DNA of 64,000 nucleotides from Actinomycetota bacterium (lineage in GTDB: Bacteria > Actinomycetota > Acidimicrobiia > Acidimicrobiales > Ilumatobacteraceae). The stretch spans positions 248,001 to 312,000 of the forward strand of contig CANGIP010000001.1 of assembly GCA_947454105.1 (NCBI GenBank), given 5' to 3'. The first letter of the stretch is position 1. Every line of letters begins with the position of its first letter. The position numbers and the translations under genes were made by a program. Below, one piece after another: positions 16,309 to 24,261 of this stretch. The notes under the pieces were generated by a model, which worked only from the letters and a program-made list of their open reading frames with translations, searched no databases and had not been told where the DNA came from.

Positions 16309-17469
16309 GTGACTTCACGAGCCGCCGCTGAACTCTTAGATCAACAAGACCTGCTAGCGCCCTTTCGCAACGAATTTCTCATTCCCGACGATGCCGTTAT
16401 CTACCTTGACGGCAACTCTCTTGGCCGTACTCCGCTCGCAACAGTGACGCGCCTCAAGCAGGTCGTCGAAAACGAATGGGCCGCTGACCTGATCAATAGT
16501 TGGGATCACTGGCTCGATATGCCGCGCAAAGTTGGCGATCGAATGGGCCTCATCATTGGCTCAAGGCCTGGCGAAGTCGCACTGCACGACAACACCACCC
16601 TCAATATTTACCAAGGCGTCCACATCGCACTTGGTCTACGCCCCGATCGCAAAGTTGTTGTCGTTGCCGCCGACGAATTTCCGACCGACCGGTTTGTCGT
16701 TGAAGGCATCGCTCACGATCTTGGGCTAACCGTTCGCCCGTTAACAGCCGACATTGATCTGTCAGATGTCGCAGTCGTCGTGCGTAGCGTCATTGATTAT
16801 CGCACTGCTGAATTGTGTGATGTCGCTGGCTTCACCGCCCAGGCCCGTACTCAGGGGGCAATGGTTCTTTGGGATCTTTCACATACTGCTGGTGCGATTG
16901 AGTTTGATGTTCATACACTTGGTGTTGAACTTGCAGTCGGCTGCAGTTACAAATTTTTGAATGGTGGTCCTGGTGCCCCTGCATGGACATTCGTTGCGCA
17001 ACAATTGCAGTCACACATTCAGCAACCCATTAAAGGATGGTTTGCACAAAAAGATCAATTCGCAATGGAAAAGCCATTCGCTCCTCACGATGACATCCGG
17101 CGCGTTTTGCTTGGTACACCAAACATGTTGAGCTTGGTCGCCGCCGAAGAAGGTATTGCACTGTCGGGTCGCGCTGGCATGCCGGCGATCGCCAAGAAAG
17201 GCCGAGCGCTCACCAAATTTGGGCTCGACGTGATTGATCATTTTGGCTTAACGACATCAACTCCTCGTGACGCATCAAAGCGTGGCTGTCATGTAGCAGT
17301 GCACCATCCCAACGCAACGCAACTTGTTAAAGATTTGGCATCGCAGTTCAAGGTCATCGCCGACGTACGTCCACCCGACATTGTGCGACTTGGTCTGAGT
17401 CCGCTTACCACGCGCTTCACCGATGTTTGGGATGGCATTGAGCGCCTGAGCCAACTCATCAATCGCTGA
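16309..17469 (+). CDS. kynU: Kynureninase
   Basis: Kynureninase cleaves kynurenine to anthranilate and alanine (or 3-hydroxykynurenine to 3-hydroxyanthranilate), a PLP enzyme of fold type I. The IYLDGNSLGR motif opens the family domain. The PLP Schiff-base lysine is in CSYKFLNGGPGAP, at Lys215. WDLSHTAGA carries the Asp that contacts the pyridine ring. The length of 386 is slightly below the usual 400-420. Neighbouring kyn genes (tryptophan 2,3-dioxygenase, formamidase) are not seen here. Start GTG 16309 follows AAAAGG. The Nudix gene begins 5 bp downstream. Confidence 0.9.
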   Translation: MTSRAAAELLDQQDLLAPFRNEFLIPDDAVIYLDGNSLGRTPLATVTRLKQVVENEWAADLINSWDHWLDMPRKVGDRMGLIIGSRPGEVALHDNTTLNIYQGVHIALGLRPDRKVVVVAADEFPTDRFVVEGIAHDLGLTVRPLTADIDLSDVAVVVRSVIDYRTAELCDVAGFTAQARTQGAMVLWDLSHTAGAIEFDVHTLGVELAVGCSYKFLNGGPGAPAWTFVAQQLQSHIQQPIKGWFAQKDQFAMEKPFAPHDDIRRVLLGTPNMLSLVAAEEGIALSGRAGMPAIAKKGRALTKFGLDVIDHFGLTTSTPRDASKRGCHVAVHHPNATQLVKDLASQFKVIADVRPPDIVRLGLSPLTTRFTDVWDGIERLSQLINR

Positions 17470-17474
17470 CACTG

Positions 17475-18194
17475 ATGATCCTCTACGACGACCACTTACG
17501 TGAACGCATCACTAAAAATTTGTCGGAGCATGAACGAACGTCGCAATCACTTGATGGCTTACGCCATGCTGCAGTTGCCATCGTCATCGTTGATAGCGAG
17601 CCCAACGATTTCGAAGATCCGCACCAGCCAAGCGACGACCCGATGCGTGGGGTTCCTGGAGATATCAGTGGTTTAGATGGCCGCATGCGAGGTGTTGCTG
17701 GTGGCGCGGCATTCTTGCTATGTCGACGGGCCGCCAAAATGAATCGACACGCCGGACAGTGGGCACTGCCTGGCGGCAAGTTGGATCGGGGCGAGACGGC
17801 GATTGATGCCGCACTGCGTGAGCTACACGAAGAGCTTGGACTAGAACTTTCTCCGCAACACGTGCTTGGCCTACTTGATGACTACACCACTCGTTCAGGG
17901 TTCGTGATGACTCCCGTAGTGGTGTGGGCCGGCGCCGATGCAGTCATAGTTCCCGATCCTTCTGAAGTTGCCCATGCATATCGCATTGGCCTACATGAAC
18001 TTTGTCGGCCCGACTCGCCGAGGTTCGTCGCCATTCCTGAAAGCGATCGACCTGTCGTGCAAATACCGCTCAGCGGAGATCTCATTCACGCGCCAACCGG
18101 AGCTGTGTTATTACAAATGCGCTGGGTGTGCATTGAAGGTCGAATCAACGAACGCGTAGATCATCTAGAGCAACCTGTATTTGCTTGGAAATAG
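17475..18194 (+). CDS. Nudix hydrolase (possible CoA pyrophosphatase)
   Basis: This 239-residue protein carries a complete Nudix box, starting with LPGGKLDRGET and ending with RELHEELGLEL, matching GX5EX7REUXEEXGU. Nudix enzymes hydrolyse nucleoside diphosphates linked to another moiety. The length and the N-terminal helix before the domain are compatible with the CoA-pyrophosphatase (NudL-like) group, but substrate is uncertain. It follows kynU by 5 bp, so co-transcription is likely though the functional link is not apparent. No signal peptide is present. Confidence 0.85.
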   Translation: MILYDDHLRERITKNLSEHERTSQSLDGLRHAAVAIVIVDSEPNDFEDPHQPSDDPMRGVPGDISGLDGRMRGVAGGAAFLLCRRAAKMNRHAGQWALPGGKLDRGETAIDAALRELHEELGLELSPQHVLGLLDDYTTRSGFVMTPVVVWAGADAVIVPDPSEVAHAYRIGLHELCRPDSPRFVAIPESDRPVVQIPLSGDLIHAPTGAVLLQMRWVCIEGRINERVDHLEQPVFAWK

Positions 18195-18248
18195 ATAGTT
18201 TCCTGCCGATTTCTTGAAGAAGTCACGAACTTACTTGACCGAAAAACC

Positions 18249-19487
18249 TTGAGTTCTATTCAAGGGGCGTCATTCGTGAGTCGGTATCAACGTCTATTGC
18301 AAACTTTTACCGGTCTTCTCATTCTGAGCGTCGGGTCAGCGTTAGTCGCGAATCTTATGATCACCAATGAACGTGTACTCCCCTTGGCCATCACGATGTC
18401 GGCGATTATTGCTGCCGCGACCCTCAGTGGCCGTCGCACATCAACATTGGGCATTACACGTTCTGAACGGCAAATTGTTCTTTCACCAATCGGCCACTTC
18501 TTCTTTGCTTCAGCAATTCTTCTTCCGCCATTTGCCTTACCAATCGTCGCATTCGTAATTCCGACTGAACGAACATCGCCTTCAAGTTGGTTGATTCGTT
18601 TTCAGCGACTCCTCACGATGAACACATCAAGTCTGGTCTTTTGGTTAGTCATCAAGAATCAGATCCTCAACGGCGACTTGACGAATCGACAAGTGCTGGC
18701 ATTTGTTTTCGCAATCATCACTCACTTACTTGTGGACTCACTCATCGTTTCGGTCGTCATGAGCCAGGCAAGTCAGAAACCGATTCTTGTTACTGCACAT
18801 TGGAATCCAAAATCGCTTCTTCGGGAATTCGCCGAGATATCAATCGGCTGCATTGGTGCCATCGTCGCTCTCATTAACCCACTTCTACTTTTGATAGTCG
18901 TGGCGCCATGTTGTTTAGCGGTTGATCATCTTCGGGTCAATCAGTCGGCACAACTCAGCAAGCGTGATGTTCGAACCGGATTACTGAATTCATTTGGTTT
19001 ACAAGAATTTGTAGACCATGAGTTTGAACGCGCCAAACGTCATTCAACGGATCTATGTCTAGTGGTTCTTGATCTCGATTTTCTGAGAGATGTCAACAAC
19101 AATTACGGACATCAAGTCGGCGACTTAGCTATCAACGCTGTCGCCACTCAGATATCGGCATTAACACGATCAATTGACGGAACTGCTCGTATCGGCGGCG
19201 AAGAGTTTGTCGTGATATTGCCTGACACCGATATTGAAGGAGCCTCGATTGTTGCCAATCGAATTCGATTAGGAATTGAAGACCTGAAATTGCCAACTCA
19301 CCGCGGCATTCTTCGTGTCACGATTTCAGCCGGCGTCGCCGCACGCCATGAAAATGAAACGTATTCAGAATTATTTGATCGAGCAGATTGTGCGCTTTAC
19401 GCATCTAAGCGATTAGGTCGCAACCGAGTTTCGCTCGCAGATGAATTTGTAAAGACTTTCCAAGCCAACCAAATAAACACAAACTGA
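18249..19487 (+). CDS. Membrane diguanylate cyclase (GGDEF)
   Basis: The protein has an N-terminal membrane region of about six to eight hydrophobic segments (residues 15-235), then a GGDEF domain (about 240-405). The active-site signature is GGEEF in ARIGGEEFVVILPDTD, so cyclase activity is plausible. RSID lies five residues upstream, the RxxD inhibitory c-di-GMP site, implying product feedback. Start TTG 18249 is the longest option; GTG 18276 (beginning MSRYQRLL) is a good alternative. The 3' end overlaps the convergent DoxX-like gene by 91 bp. Confidence 0.85.
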   Translation: MSSIQGASFVSRYQRLLQTFTGLLILSVGSALVANLMITNERVLPLAITMSAIIAAATLSGRRTSTLGITRSERQIVLSPIGHFFFASAILLPPFALPIVAFVIPTERTSPSSWLIRFQRLLTMNTSSLVFWLVIKNQILNGDLTNRQVLAFVFAIITHLLVDSLIVSVVMSQASQKPILVTAHWNPKSLLREFAEISIGCIGAIVALINPLLLLIVVAPCCLAVDHLRVNQSAQLSKRDVRTGLLNSFGLQEFVDHEFERAKRHSTDLCLVVLDLDFLRDVNNNYGHQVGDLAINAVATQISALTRSIDGTARIGGEEFVVILPDTDIEGASIVANRIRLGIEDLKLPTHRGILRVTISAGVAARHENETYSELFDRADCALYASKRLGRNRVSLADEFVKTFQANQINTN

Positions 19488-19813
19488 AACGGAAGACGTC
19501 CGTAGGCGACCAGTTGTTTTGAGAATGGTTCATCGCGCCAATCCCAGACCATGTAAATGTTGGCTGGGTACACCGCCACAAAAAGAACGATCGCAGCCAA
19601 GGCGCCTTGTTTGCGATATTTGGGCCACAACAACATCGGACCAACAATCAGTTCGGCAACACCGCTGACATACGTCCAAAATCTTTCGCTCGGTGGCAAC
19701 CATGGCGGAACGATGTCATCAAAGAACTTGGGATTGGCGAAGTGCATGACTCCGGCGAGCGTGATGAATGCGCCTAACGCAGTACCGATTCGACCGGCAT
19801 TTTTGGAAGTCAT
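19397..19813 (-). CDS. DoxX-family membrane protein
   Basis: This 138-residue protein has about four hydrophobic segments. It begins MTSKNAGRIGTALGAFITL, has a conserved HFANPKFFDDIVPPWLPP loop, then SGVAELIVGPMLLWPKY, matching the short DoxX/DoxD-like membrane family. Function is not established; relatives are linked to redox or thiosulfate metabolism. Start 19813 was chosen because longer frames run through tRNA-Arg(TCG) at 19854-19926. The last 30 codons overlap the 3' end of the GGDEF gene in the opposite direction, and this polar tail is not typical of DoxX. Confidence 0.72.
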   Translation of the reverse strand: MTSKNAGRIGTALGAFITLAGVMHFANPKFFDDIVPPWLPPSERFWTYVSGVAELIVGPMLLWPKYRKQGALAAIVLFVAVYPANIYMVWDWRDEPFSKQLVAYGRLPFQFVFIWLAWKVFTNSSASETRLRPNRLDA

Positions 19814-19853
19814 CTGGACAGTTTGGTGTGCATCAAACCCAGATTGTGCATCG

Positions 19854-19926
19854 TGCGCCCGGAGAGACTCGAACTCCCAACCGTCTGATCCGAAGTCAGA
19901 TGCTCTATCCATTGAGCTACGAACGC
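19854..19926 (-). tRNA. tRNA-Arg (anticodon TCG)
   Basis: Read on the minus strand it is a 73-nt cloverleaf. Acceptor arms are GCGTTCG and CGGGCGC (two G-U pairs). The anticodon stem TCTGA/TCAGA encloses loop CTTCGGA, giving anticodon TCG (codon CGA). The T-arm has GTTCGAGTC. The CCA end is not encoded. It lies 33 bases from a second tRNA-Arg. Confidence 0.93.
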
Positions 19927-19959
19927 ATTTCGTAGGAAACTAGCGCCCACGAAAAGAAA

Positions 19960-20035
19960 TGGCGCACTGGCAGGGACTCGAACCCCGAACCTTCTGATCC
20001 GTAGTCAGATGCTCTATCCATTGAGCTACCAGTGC
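19960..20035 (-). tRNA. tRNA-Arg (anticodon ACG)
   Basis: Minus-strand cloverleaf of 76 nt with encoded CCA. The acceptor stem GCACTGG/CCAGTGC pairs perfectly. The anticodon stem TCTGA/TCAGA has loop CTACGGA, giving ACG, which is normally deaminated to inosine and reads CGU, CGC and CGA. D-arm and anticodon arm are almost identical to the neighbouring tRNA-Arg(TCG), suggesting duplication. Confidence 0.95.
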
Positions 20036-20076
20036 AACGGCGATCAGCCTAGAGGGCTAATCCGTAGGTAGAAACC

Positions 20077-20751
20077 TCAGGGAGGACAGTTGTAGGTAAC
20101 TCTCTTCGTCACCGTTGTTGGACCTTGAGTCGCCGACATTGCTGTGATGGTGACTGTATACGTGTCATTTGCCAAATCGGGCCACTGATCAAACAAGATC
20201 ATCGTGGTGTCGCCAACAGCGAAGTTCGATCCACCGTAAGAAGTCACGGGAGACCCCCCAGCTCTTACCGAGAGCGTTCCTGCCGATGTCGCGCCAAAGA
20301 CATCGACGTCCAGATATAGATCGTGGTTTGCAGGGCAACCCTCGTTCATTCCGCTCCAAGTTGCGCTCAGATTTACCGGAGGCAAAGTTGTCGGTGGTGG
20401 AGTCGTCGGTGCTTGGTTCGTCGGCACGGAAGTTGGCGCAGCGGTCGTCGGCGCAATGGTCGGTGCGGAAGTTGTCGGCGGTGCAGTTGTAGCAGTGGAT
20501 TTCTTCACGGTCGTGGTCGGTCGTGGAATAGTTGTTGTGGTCTCTTCGACAGTCGTAGTCGTTTCTTCAACCGTTGACGTGGTCGTGGTGGCTTCTTCAA
20601 CCGTTGACGTGGTCGTGGTGGCTTCTTCAACCGTTGATATGGGCTCATCCTCGGGGTAGCCACCACTGTCGTCGCTGCTACAACCGATCATGGCTGCGGC
20701 GCCAAGCACCCCAACCAATACCAACTTCAAGAACTTCGATCCGTTTTTCAT
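20077..20751 (-). CDS. Threonine-rich surface lipoprotein of unknown function
   Basis: This 224-residue protein starts with a signal peptide ending in the lipobox MIGC, so it is probably membrane-anchored by a lipid. Next is a low-complexity stretch of about 100 residues with TVEEATTTTS-type repeats, then APTTPPPTTLPP-rich sequence, probably a wall-spanning stalk. The C-terminal domain (about 95 residues) holds SATWSGMNEGCPANHDLYLD and a final Cys (YNCPP), perhaps a disulfide-bonded beta domain. No family is recognised. ATG 20751 with GAGG upstream is chosen over GTG 20757. The repeat tract is encoded by 30-bp direct repeats (20562-20640). Confidence 0.75.
   Translation of the reverse strand: MKNGSKFLKLVLVGVLGAAAMIGCSSDDSGGYPEDEPISTVEEATTTTSTVEEATTTTSTVEETTTTVEETTTTIPRPTTTVKKSTATTAPPTTSAPTIAPTTAAPTSVPTNQAPTTPPPTTLPPVNLSATWSGMNEGCPANHDLYLDVDVFGATSAGTLSVRAGGSPVTSYGGSNFAVGDTTMILFDQWPDLANDTYTVTITAMSATQGPTTVTKRVTYNCPP
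20562..20640 (-). repeat. 30-bp tandem repeat inside the Thr-rich lipoprotein gene
   Basis: Two 30-bp units (20581-20610 and 20611-20640) differ at the last positions only, and a partial third copy precedes at 20561-20580. Each encodes a TVEEATTTTS-like decapeptide. In-frame units allow stalk length change by slippage without loss of frame. Confidence 0.85.
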
Positions 20752-20826
20752 GTCCACTACCTCACGATGTCACACCAAAATTGGTGAATAAGAATTTCAA
20801 GAGGTTACCGAAAAACCAATAAGAAA

Positions 20827-21978
20827 TTACGGAACTGGGCACCAATTTGGGGTACACCACGGAGCCCATGACCCCGAACGTTGCCAAGCGAAATAAGCCA
20901 ACTTGGCGTTGATCTCGGGGTTCAGCAGTTCGGATGCGTCAGTCACTCCGTAGTTTCTCATCCACGACTTGTGGGCATTCCAGTTCAGCTGAAACAAACC
21001 GATACAGCACGAATTACGACTGAGAGGATTCCACTTACTCTCGCGAGTCACCACAAAAAACGCGTTCTCTTCAAGGTTGTCTGGCCACGCATCGCGCACA
21101 AACTTTTCGAGTTCGGCCCGCGTAAAAGTTTTCGTTGGTACGTACTTCGGCGGTTGCGTTGTTGTAGGTGCCGCAGTTGAGGGAGTTGCCGCAGCAGAGG
21201 CAACGACCGCACCCTTCGGCAAACACAACTCTTGACCCGGCAACAACGTTGAACGTGACGTTTTGCCATTTGCTGCTGTGAGTTCGGAAATCTTGATTCC
21301 GCTCTTCTTAGCAATGCCACTCCATGAATCGCCGTTCTTCACTGTGTATTTACCCACACAGGGGATCTTGGCAACTGTTGTTGTGGTCACGACATCAGGC
21401 TCGACCAAGGCCGGCACTACAGCACCTGGCGGCAAGCAAATCTCTTGACCCACCATCAATGGCGACTGAATCGTTTTGTTATTCGTGCCCGCAATCAAAC
21501 TGGCTTTCACGCCGGCGCGATCGGCGATACCAAACCAAGAATCTCCCGCTTGCACGGTGTACTTCGATGCACACACTCTCTTCGGAGCCTCAGTGGTGGT
21601 CGGTGCGGTTGTCGGTGCAGTCGTCTCTGGGATGGTCTCTTCAACTACAACGACCGGTGCCGCAGTGTCGGGAATCGTGACTGCTTCAACCGCAGGATCA
21701 ACCACAAGAGACGTCGTCGTCGCGTCACCGTCGCCGTCAAACTGCACAATCGCTGCTGCCCCACCGGTCTCGGTGACATCGACGGCATTGCCGTCGCCGC
21801 GCATGGCCCAAGCAACGGGGGCAATACACAGTCCGACAGCCAAGAGCGCAGCCAACCGACGGCGGAACGGGTCTTTGGGTCCGCGAGGGAACTCTCCACC
21901 CGATCGTGGTCGACGCTGGCGTCCCGACCCGTTCGACCAGAACTGATCAGTCACCGAGGATTGTTGGTAGGTGCTCAT
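20827..21978 (-). CDS. Secreted double-LysM lysozyme-like transglycosylase
   Basis: This 383-residue protein is probably a cell-wall hydrolase. An N-terminal basic region and membrane segment (LLAVGLCIAPVAWAM) serve as anchor or signal. After a Thr/Ala-rich linker come two LysM domains, starting YTVQAGDSWFGIADRAG and YTVKNGDSWSGIAKKSG. A C-terminal lysozyme-like domain follows, with VTRESKWNP (Glu as likely general acid) and CCIGLFQLNW, resembling Rpf/SLT folds. Start 21978 is an ATG; a frame to 21996 adds six residues. It may help peptidoglycan remodelling or resuscitation-like growth. The four Cys at the end (WCTPNWCPVP, NSCC) suggest disulfides. Confidence 0.82.
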   Translation of the reverse strand: MSTYQQSSVTDQFWSNGSGRQRRPRSGGEFPRGPKDPFRRRLAALLAVGLCIAPVAWAMRGDGNAVDVTETGGAAAIVQFDGDGDATTTSLVVDPAVEAVTIPDTAAPVVVVEETIPETTAPTTAPTTTEAPKRVCASKYTVQAGDSWFGIADRAGVKASLIAGTNNKTIQSPLMVGQEICLPPGAVVPALVEPDVVTTTTVAKIPCVGKYTVKNGDSWSGIAKKSGIKISELTAANGKTSRSTLLPGQELCLPKGAVVASAAATPSTAAPTTTQPPKYVPTKTFTRAELEKFVRDAWPDNLEENAFFVVTRESKWNPLSRNSCCIGLFQLNWNAHKSWMRNYGVTDASELLNPEINAKLAYFAWQRSGSWAPWCTPNWCPVP

Positions 21979-22174
21979 GATGTTGAGGTGGCCCAAACAT
22001 GTGAACCGCCTAGGTCAGTGTGGTCGTTTCGTCACACGATCGCAACAGAGCCCCGACGCCCAAAGCCGTGTCAATATAGGTTTTCCACAGGGACGGGGGC
22101 AATAAGCCCACCAAAAAAGCAATGGCGCTCTCTTTTCCACAGATGAGAAAAGATCGCGCCAAACGCCAACAAAA

Positions 22175-22268
22175 TGGCGGAGAGGGTGGGATTTGAACCC
22201 ACGGACCCCGTTTCGGGAGTCAACGTCTTAGCAGGACGTCCCATTCAACCGTGCTCTGGCACCTCTCC
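22175..22268 (-). tRNA. tRNA-Ser (anticodon GCT)
   Basis: Minus-strand class II tRNA of 94 nt with encoded CCA. The acceptor GGAGAGG/CCTCTCC pairs perfectly; stem ACGTC/GACGT carries loop CTGCTAA, so the anticodon is GCT (AGC/AGU). The long variable arm (CTCCCGAAACGGG region) is typical of serine tRNAs. Confidence 0.94.
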
Positions 22269-22328
22269 ATGGTGTAGCGGGTGAAGCCTACAGGTGGCCC
22301 TGATCAACTTCTCTCGCAACACTCTGAG

Positions 22329-22412
22329 CGGAACGGGAGGGATTCGAACCCCCGGGCCTTGTGAGCCTTCCGCTTTCAAGGCGGATGCATTTGTCCGCTC
22401 TGCCACCGTTCC
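22329..22412 (-). tRNA. tRNA-Ser (anticodon TGA)
   Basis: Minus-strand class II tRNA of 84 nt without CCA. The acceptor GGAACGG/CCGTTCC pairs perfectly; stem TCCGC/GCGGA has loop CTTGAAA, anticodon TGA (UCA). A long variable arm is present. It lies 60 bases from tRNA-Ser(GCT) and 63 bases downstream of pheA on the minus strand. Confidence 0.94.
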
Positions 22413-22475
22413 GCCTGTGAGGCTAGCGACAAAAAGCCCGAGAGCAATCGGGGGCAATAGGAATAGCCGGGAACG

Positions 22476-23462
22476 CTATTTACTGATGGTGGCCCGAAGC
22501 TGGTCAACCCAGTCGTCGGCATGCTGCCAGCGCGGGTCGGCGTGTTCGCGGGCCGTGTGCACATGGGATGAATGAGCCGGGTACGAGCCCAAGAACTTCA
22601 CTCCCCCTTGTTTGGCATGAAGTGCTCGCAAAGCATCAGCCACGAGTTCATCGGCGATATGTCCTTCGAGATACATCACGAAGCAATAGTCGCCAAGACC
22701 ACCATCTTTCGTTGGACGTGACAACAAGTTGGTGATATTGACGCGACGCGCCGCGAACTCTTGCAAGATCGAAATCAAACTGCCTGGTTCGTCGGCGCGC
22801 TGAAACACCACGATGCCCGTGATGTCATGACCAGTTGGTGCAGGGACACCCGATTTGCCAACTACTACGAAACGCGTTTGATTTCCTTCGTGATCGGCAA
22901 TATCGGTTGCCAACACATCAAGTCCGTACAGAGTTGCAGCATTGCGTGGAGCGACTGCAGCCACTCCAGCAACACCATTTGAGGCAACTGTTTTTGCTGC
23001 ATCCGCAGTGCTATTGGCGGCATGAATTTCGGCGTGGCCAACGTTCTCGCGCAAATAACGATGACATTGTGCAGTCGCAACCGGAATCGACAACACGGTC
23101 GTGACTTCAGCTAGTGACGTTCCAGGCATGGCCATCAAGCAATGCTCAATATCAAGAACAACTTCGCGTTGAATCAACAAGTCGTAATCGAATGACAACG
23201 CGTCTTGGGTGAAGTTGACGGTGCCTTCAATGGAGTTTTCAATTGGCACAACGCCAAAATCAACATCGCCACTTTCGACCGCGTCTAGAACATCAGGGAC
23301 CGTACGGAATGCCACGAGCTCGCCGCGGTCGAGATCGGATTGCGAGCGCACTGCCTGTTCGGTGAAGGTTCCGAAAGGTCCCAAAAACCCCACCCGCAAC
23401 GAGCGGCCAGTCGGTTGCTGAGAATCAGTGGAAGTGTTCACAGTCGCCAAGGCTAGAGGCAC
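22476..23462 (-). CDS. pheA: Prephenate dehydratase with ACT regulatory domain
   Basis: PheA converts prephenate to phenylpyruvate in phenylalanine synthesis. The catalytic domain begins RVGFLGPFGTFTEQAV and has the VVPIENSIEGTVNFT signature and the NQTRFVVVGK strand; the ACT domain (about residues 210-300) has ...EPGSLISILQEFAARRVNITNLLSRPT, including the Phe-binding region, so feedback inhibition by Phe is likely. There is no chorismate mutase domain, as in other actinobacteria. The start GTG 23462 is tentative; GTG 23441 would remove seven residues. It diverges from larB with overlapping promoter regions. Confidence 0.92.
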   Translation of the reverse strand: MPLALATVNTSTDSQQPTGRSLRVGFLGPFGTFTEQAVRSQSDLDRGELVAFRTVPDVLDAVESGDVDFGVVPIENSIEGTVNFTQDALSFDYDLLIQREVVLDIEHCLMAMPGTSLAEVTTVLSIPVATAQCHRYLRENVGHAEIHAANSTADAAKTVASNGVAGVAAVAPRNAATLYGLDVLATDIADHEGNQTRFVVVGKSGVPAPTGHDITGIVVFQRADEPGSLISILQEFAARRVNITNLLSRPTKDGGLGDYCFVMYLEGHIADELVADALRALHAKQGGVKFLGSYPAHSSHVHTAREHADPRWQHADDWVDQLRATISK

Positions 23463-23476
23463 GAGCGCTAAGTGGC

Positions 23477-23480
23477 AGGA
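23477..23480 (+). promoter_or_regulatory. Ribosome binding site fixing the larB start
   Basis: AGGA lies seven bases before GTG 23488 and favours that start over the in-frame GTG 23428, which would overlap the divergent pheA start. Confidence 0.55.
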
Positions 23481-23487
23481 TGATTAT

Positions 23488-24261
23488 GTGGATGTTGAAA
23501 CCCTGCGCCAATTGATTGAGGGAGTTTCTTCAGGATCCATCGCGCCCGACGACGCCGTCGAGCGTTTGAAGCGGCTGCCATTTGGCGATGTGGGCGACAC
23601 CCTGGTCGATCACCACCGCCACTTACGCCAAGGTGCACCTGAAGCCGTCTACGGACCAGGCAAGAGCCCCGAACAGTGCGTCTTGATCGTACGTGAACTT
23701 CTTGACCACGGCACCGGACCAGTACTCGTCACCCGCACAACAGCCGATCAACAAAAGGCACTCGAAGCAAGTTTTGGAGTGGCCGAAACTGCCCATGGAT
23801 CAATGCTGTGGCGCGCTCCCGAAACTTGGTACACCGGCAACGCATTAGTGATCTCGGCAGGCACTGCCGACGTCCCCGTTGTTGACGAATGTATTTTGGC
23901 TTTGCGTGCTCATGGCATTGCCGCGAACCGCATTACCGATGTTGGAGTCGCTGGTCTACATCGACTGCTGAACCGACTCGACGATGTGATGGCCGCTGAT
24001 GTCATTGTTGTTGTCGCAGGAATGGAAGGCGCACTTGCAAGTGTGATTGGCGGCCTCAGTGGCAAGCCGGTGATCGCCGTGCCCACCAATGTTGGATATG
24101 GGTCGGGACTCGAAGGTGTGACTGCACTTTTGGCAATGCACGCAACATGCGCCAACGGCGTCACTGTTGTGGGTATTGACAATGGTTACGGTGCGGCCTG
24201 TGCAGTGGCGCGCATCGTGCGTTCACTCCGCCCCGATCAAACACAGAGGAAGAAGGCATGA
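23488..24261 (+). CDS. larB: Nickel-pincer cofactor synthase LarB
   Basis: LarB carboxylates and hydrolyses nicotinic acid adenine dinucleotide to form pyridinium-3,5-biscarboxylate mononucleotide, the first step of nickel-pincer nucleotide synthesis for lactate racemase and relatives. The N-terminal half has VERLKRLPFGDVGDTLVDHHR and APEAVYGPGKSPEQ, which are typical of LarB. The C-terminal half is PurE-like, with VVVAGMEGALASVIGGL, NVGYGSG and GVTVVGIDNGYGAAC. About 257 residues is normal. The gene overlaps larC by 4 bp. No larE or larA is visible in the window. Confidence 0.9.
   Translation: MDVETLRQLIEGVSSGSIAPDDAVERLKRLPFGDVGDTLVDHHRHLRQGAPEAVYGPGKSPEQCVLIVRELLDHGTGPVLVTRTTADQQKALEASFGVAETAHGSMLWRAPETWYTGNALVISAGTADVPVVDECILALRAHGIAANRITDVGVAGLHRLLNRLDDVMAADVIVVVAGMEGALASVIGGLSGKPVIAVPTNVGYGSGLEGVTALLAMHATCANGVTVVGIDNGYGAACAVARIVRSLRPDQTQRKKA

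Noticed and set aside
19854-20035. Integration site or prophage at the tRNA-Arg pair
   Set aside because: No integrase, no direct repeat of a tRNA 3' end and no phage genes are present nearby.
20456-20659. Val-rich plus-strand frame at the Thr-rich lipoprotein gene
   Set aside because: It is the complement of the ACC/ACT repeat codons and has low complexity; no ribosome site.
21979-22174. Possible c-di-AMP riboswitch upstream of the LysM lysozyme-like gene
   Set aside because: I looked for the ydaO-type conserved elements and did not see them; only a TTGACA-like box at 22069-22074 on the minus strand.
23428-23487. 20-codon extension of larB to GTG 23428
   Set aside because: GTG 23488 has AGGA at good spacing and the longer frame overlaps the pheA start.
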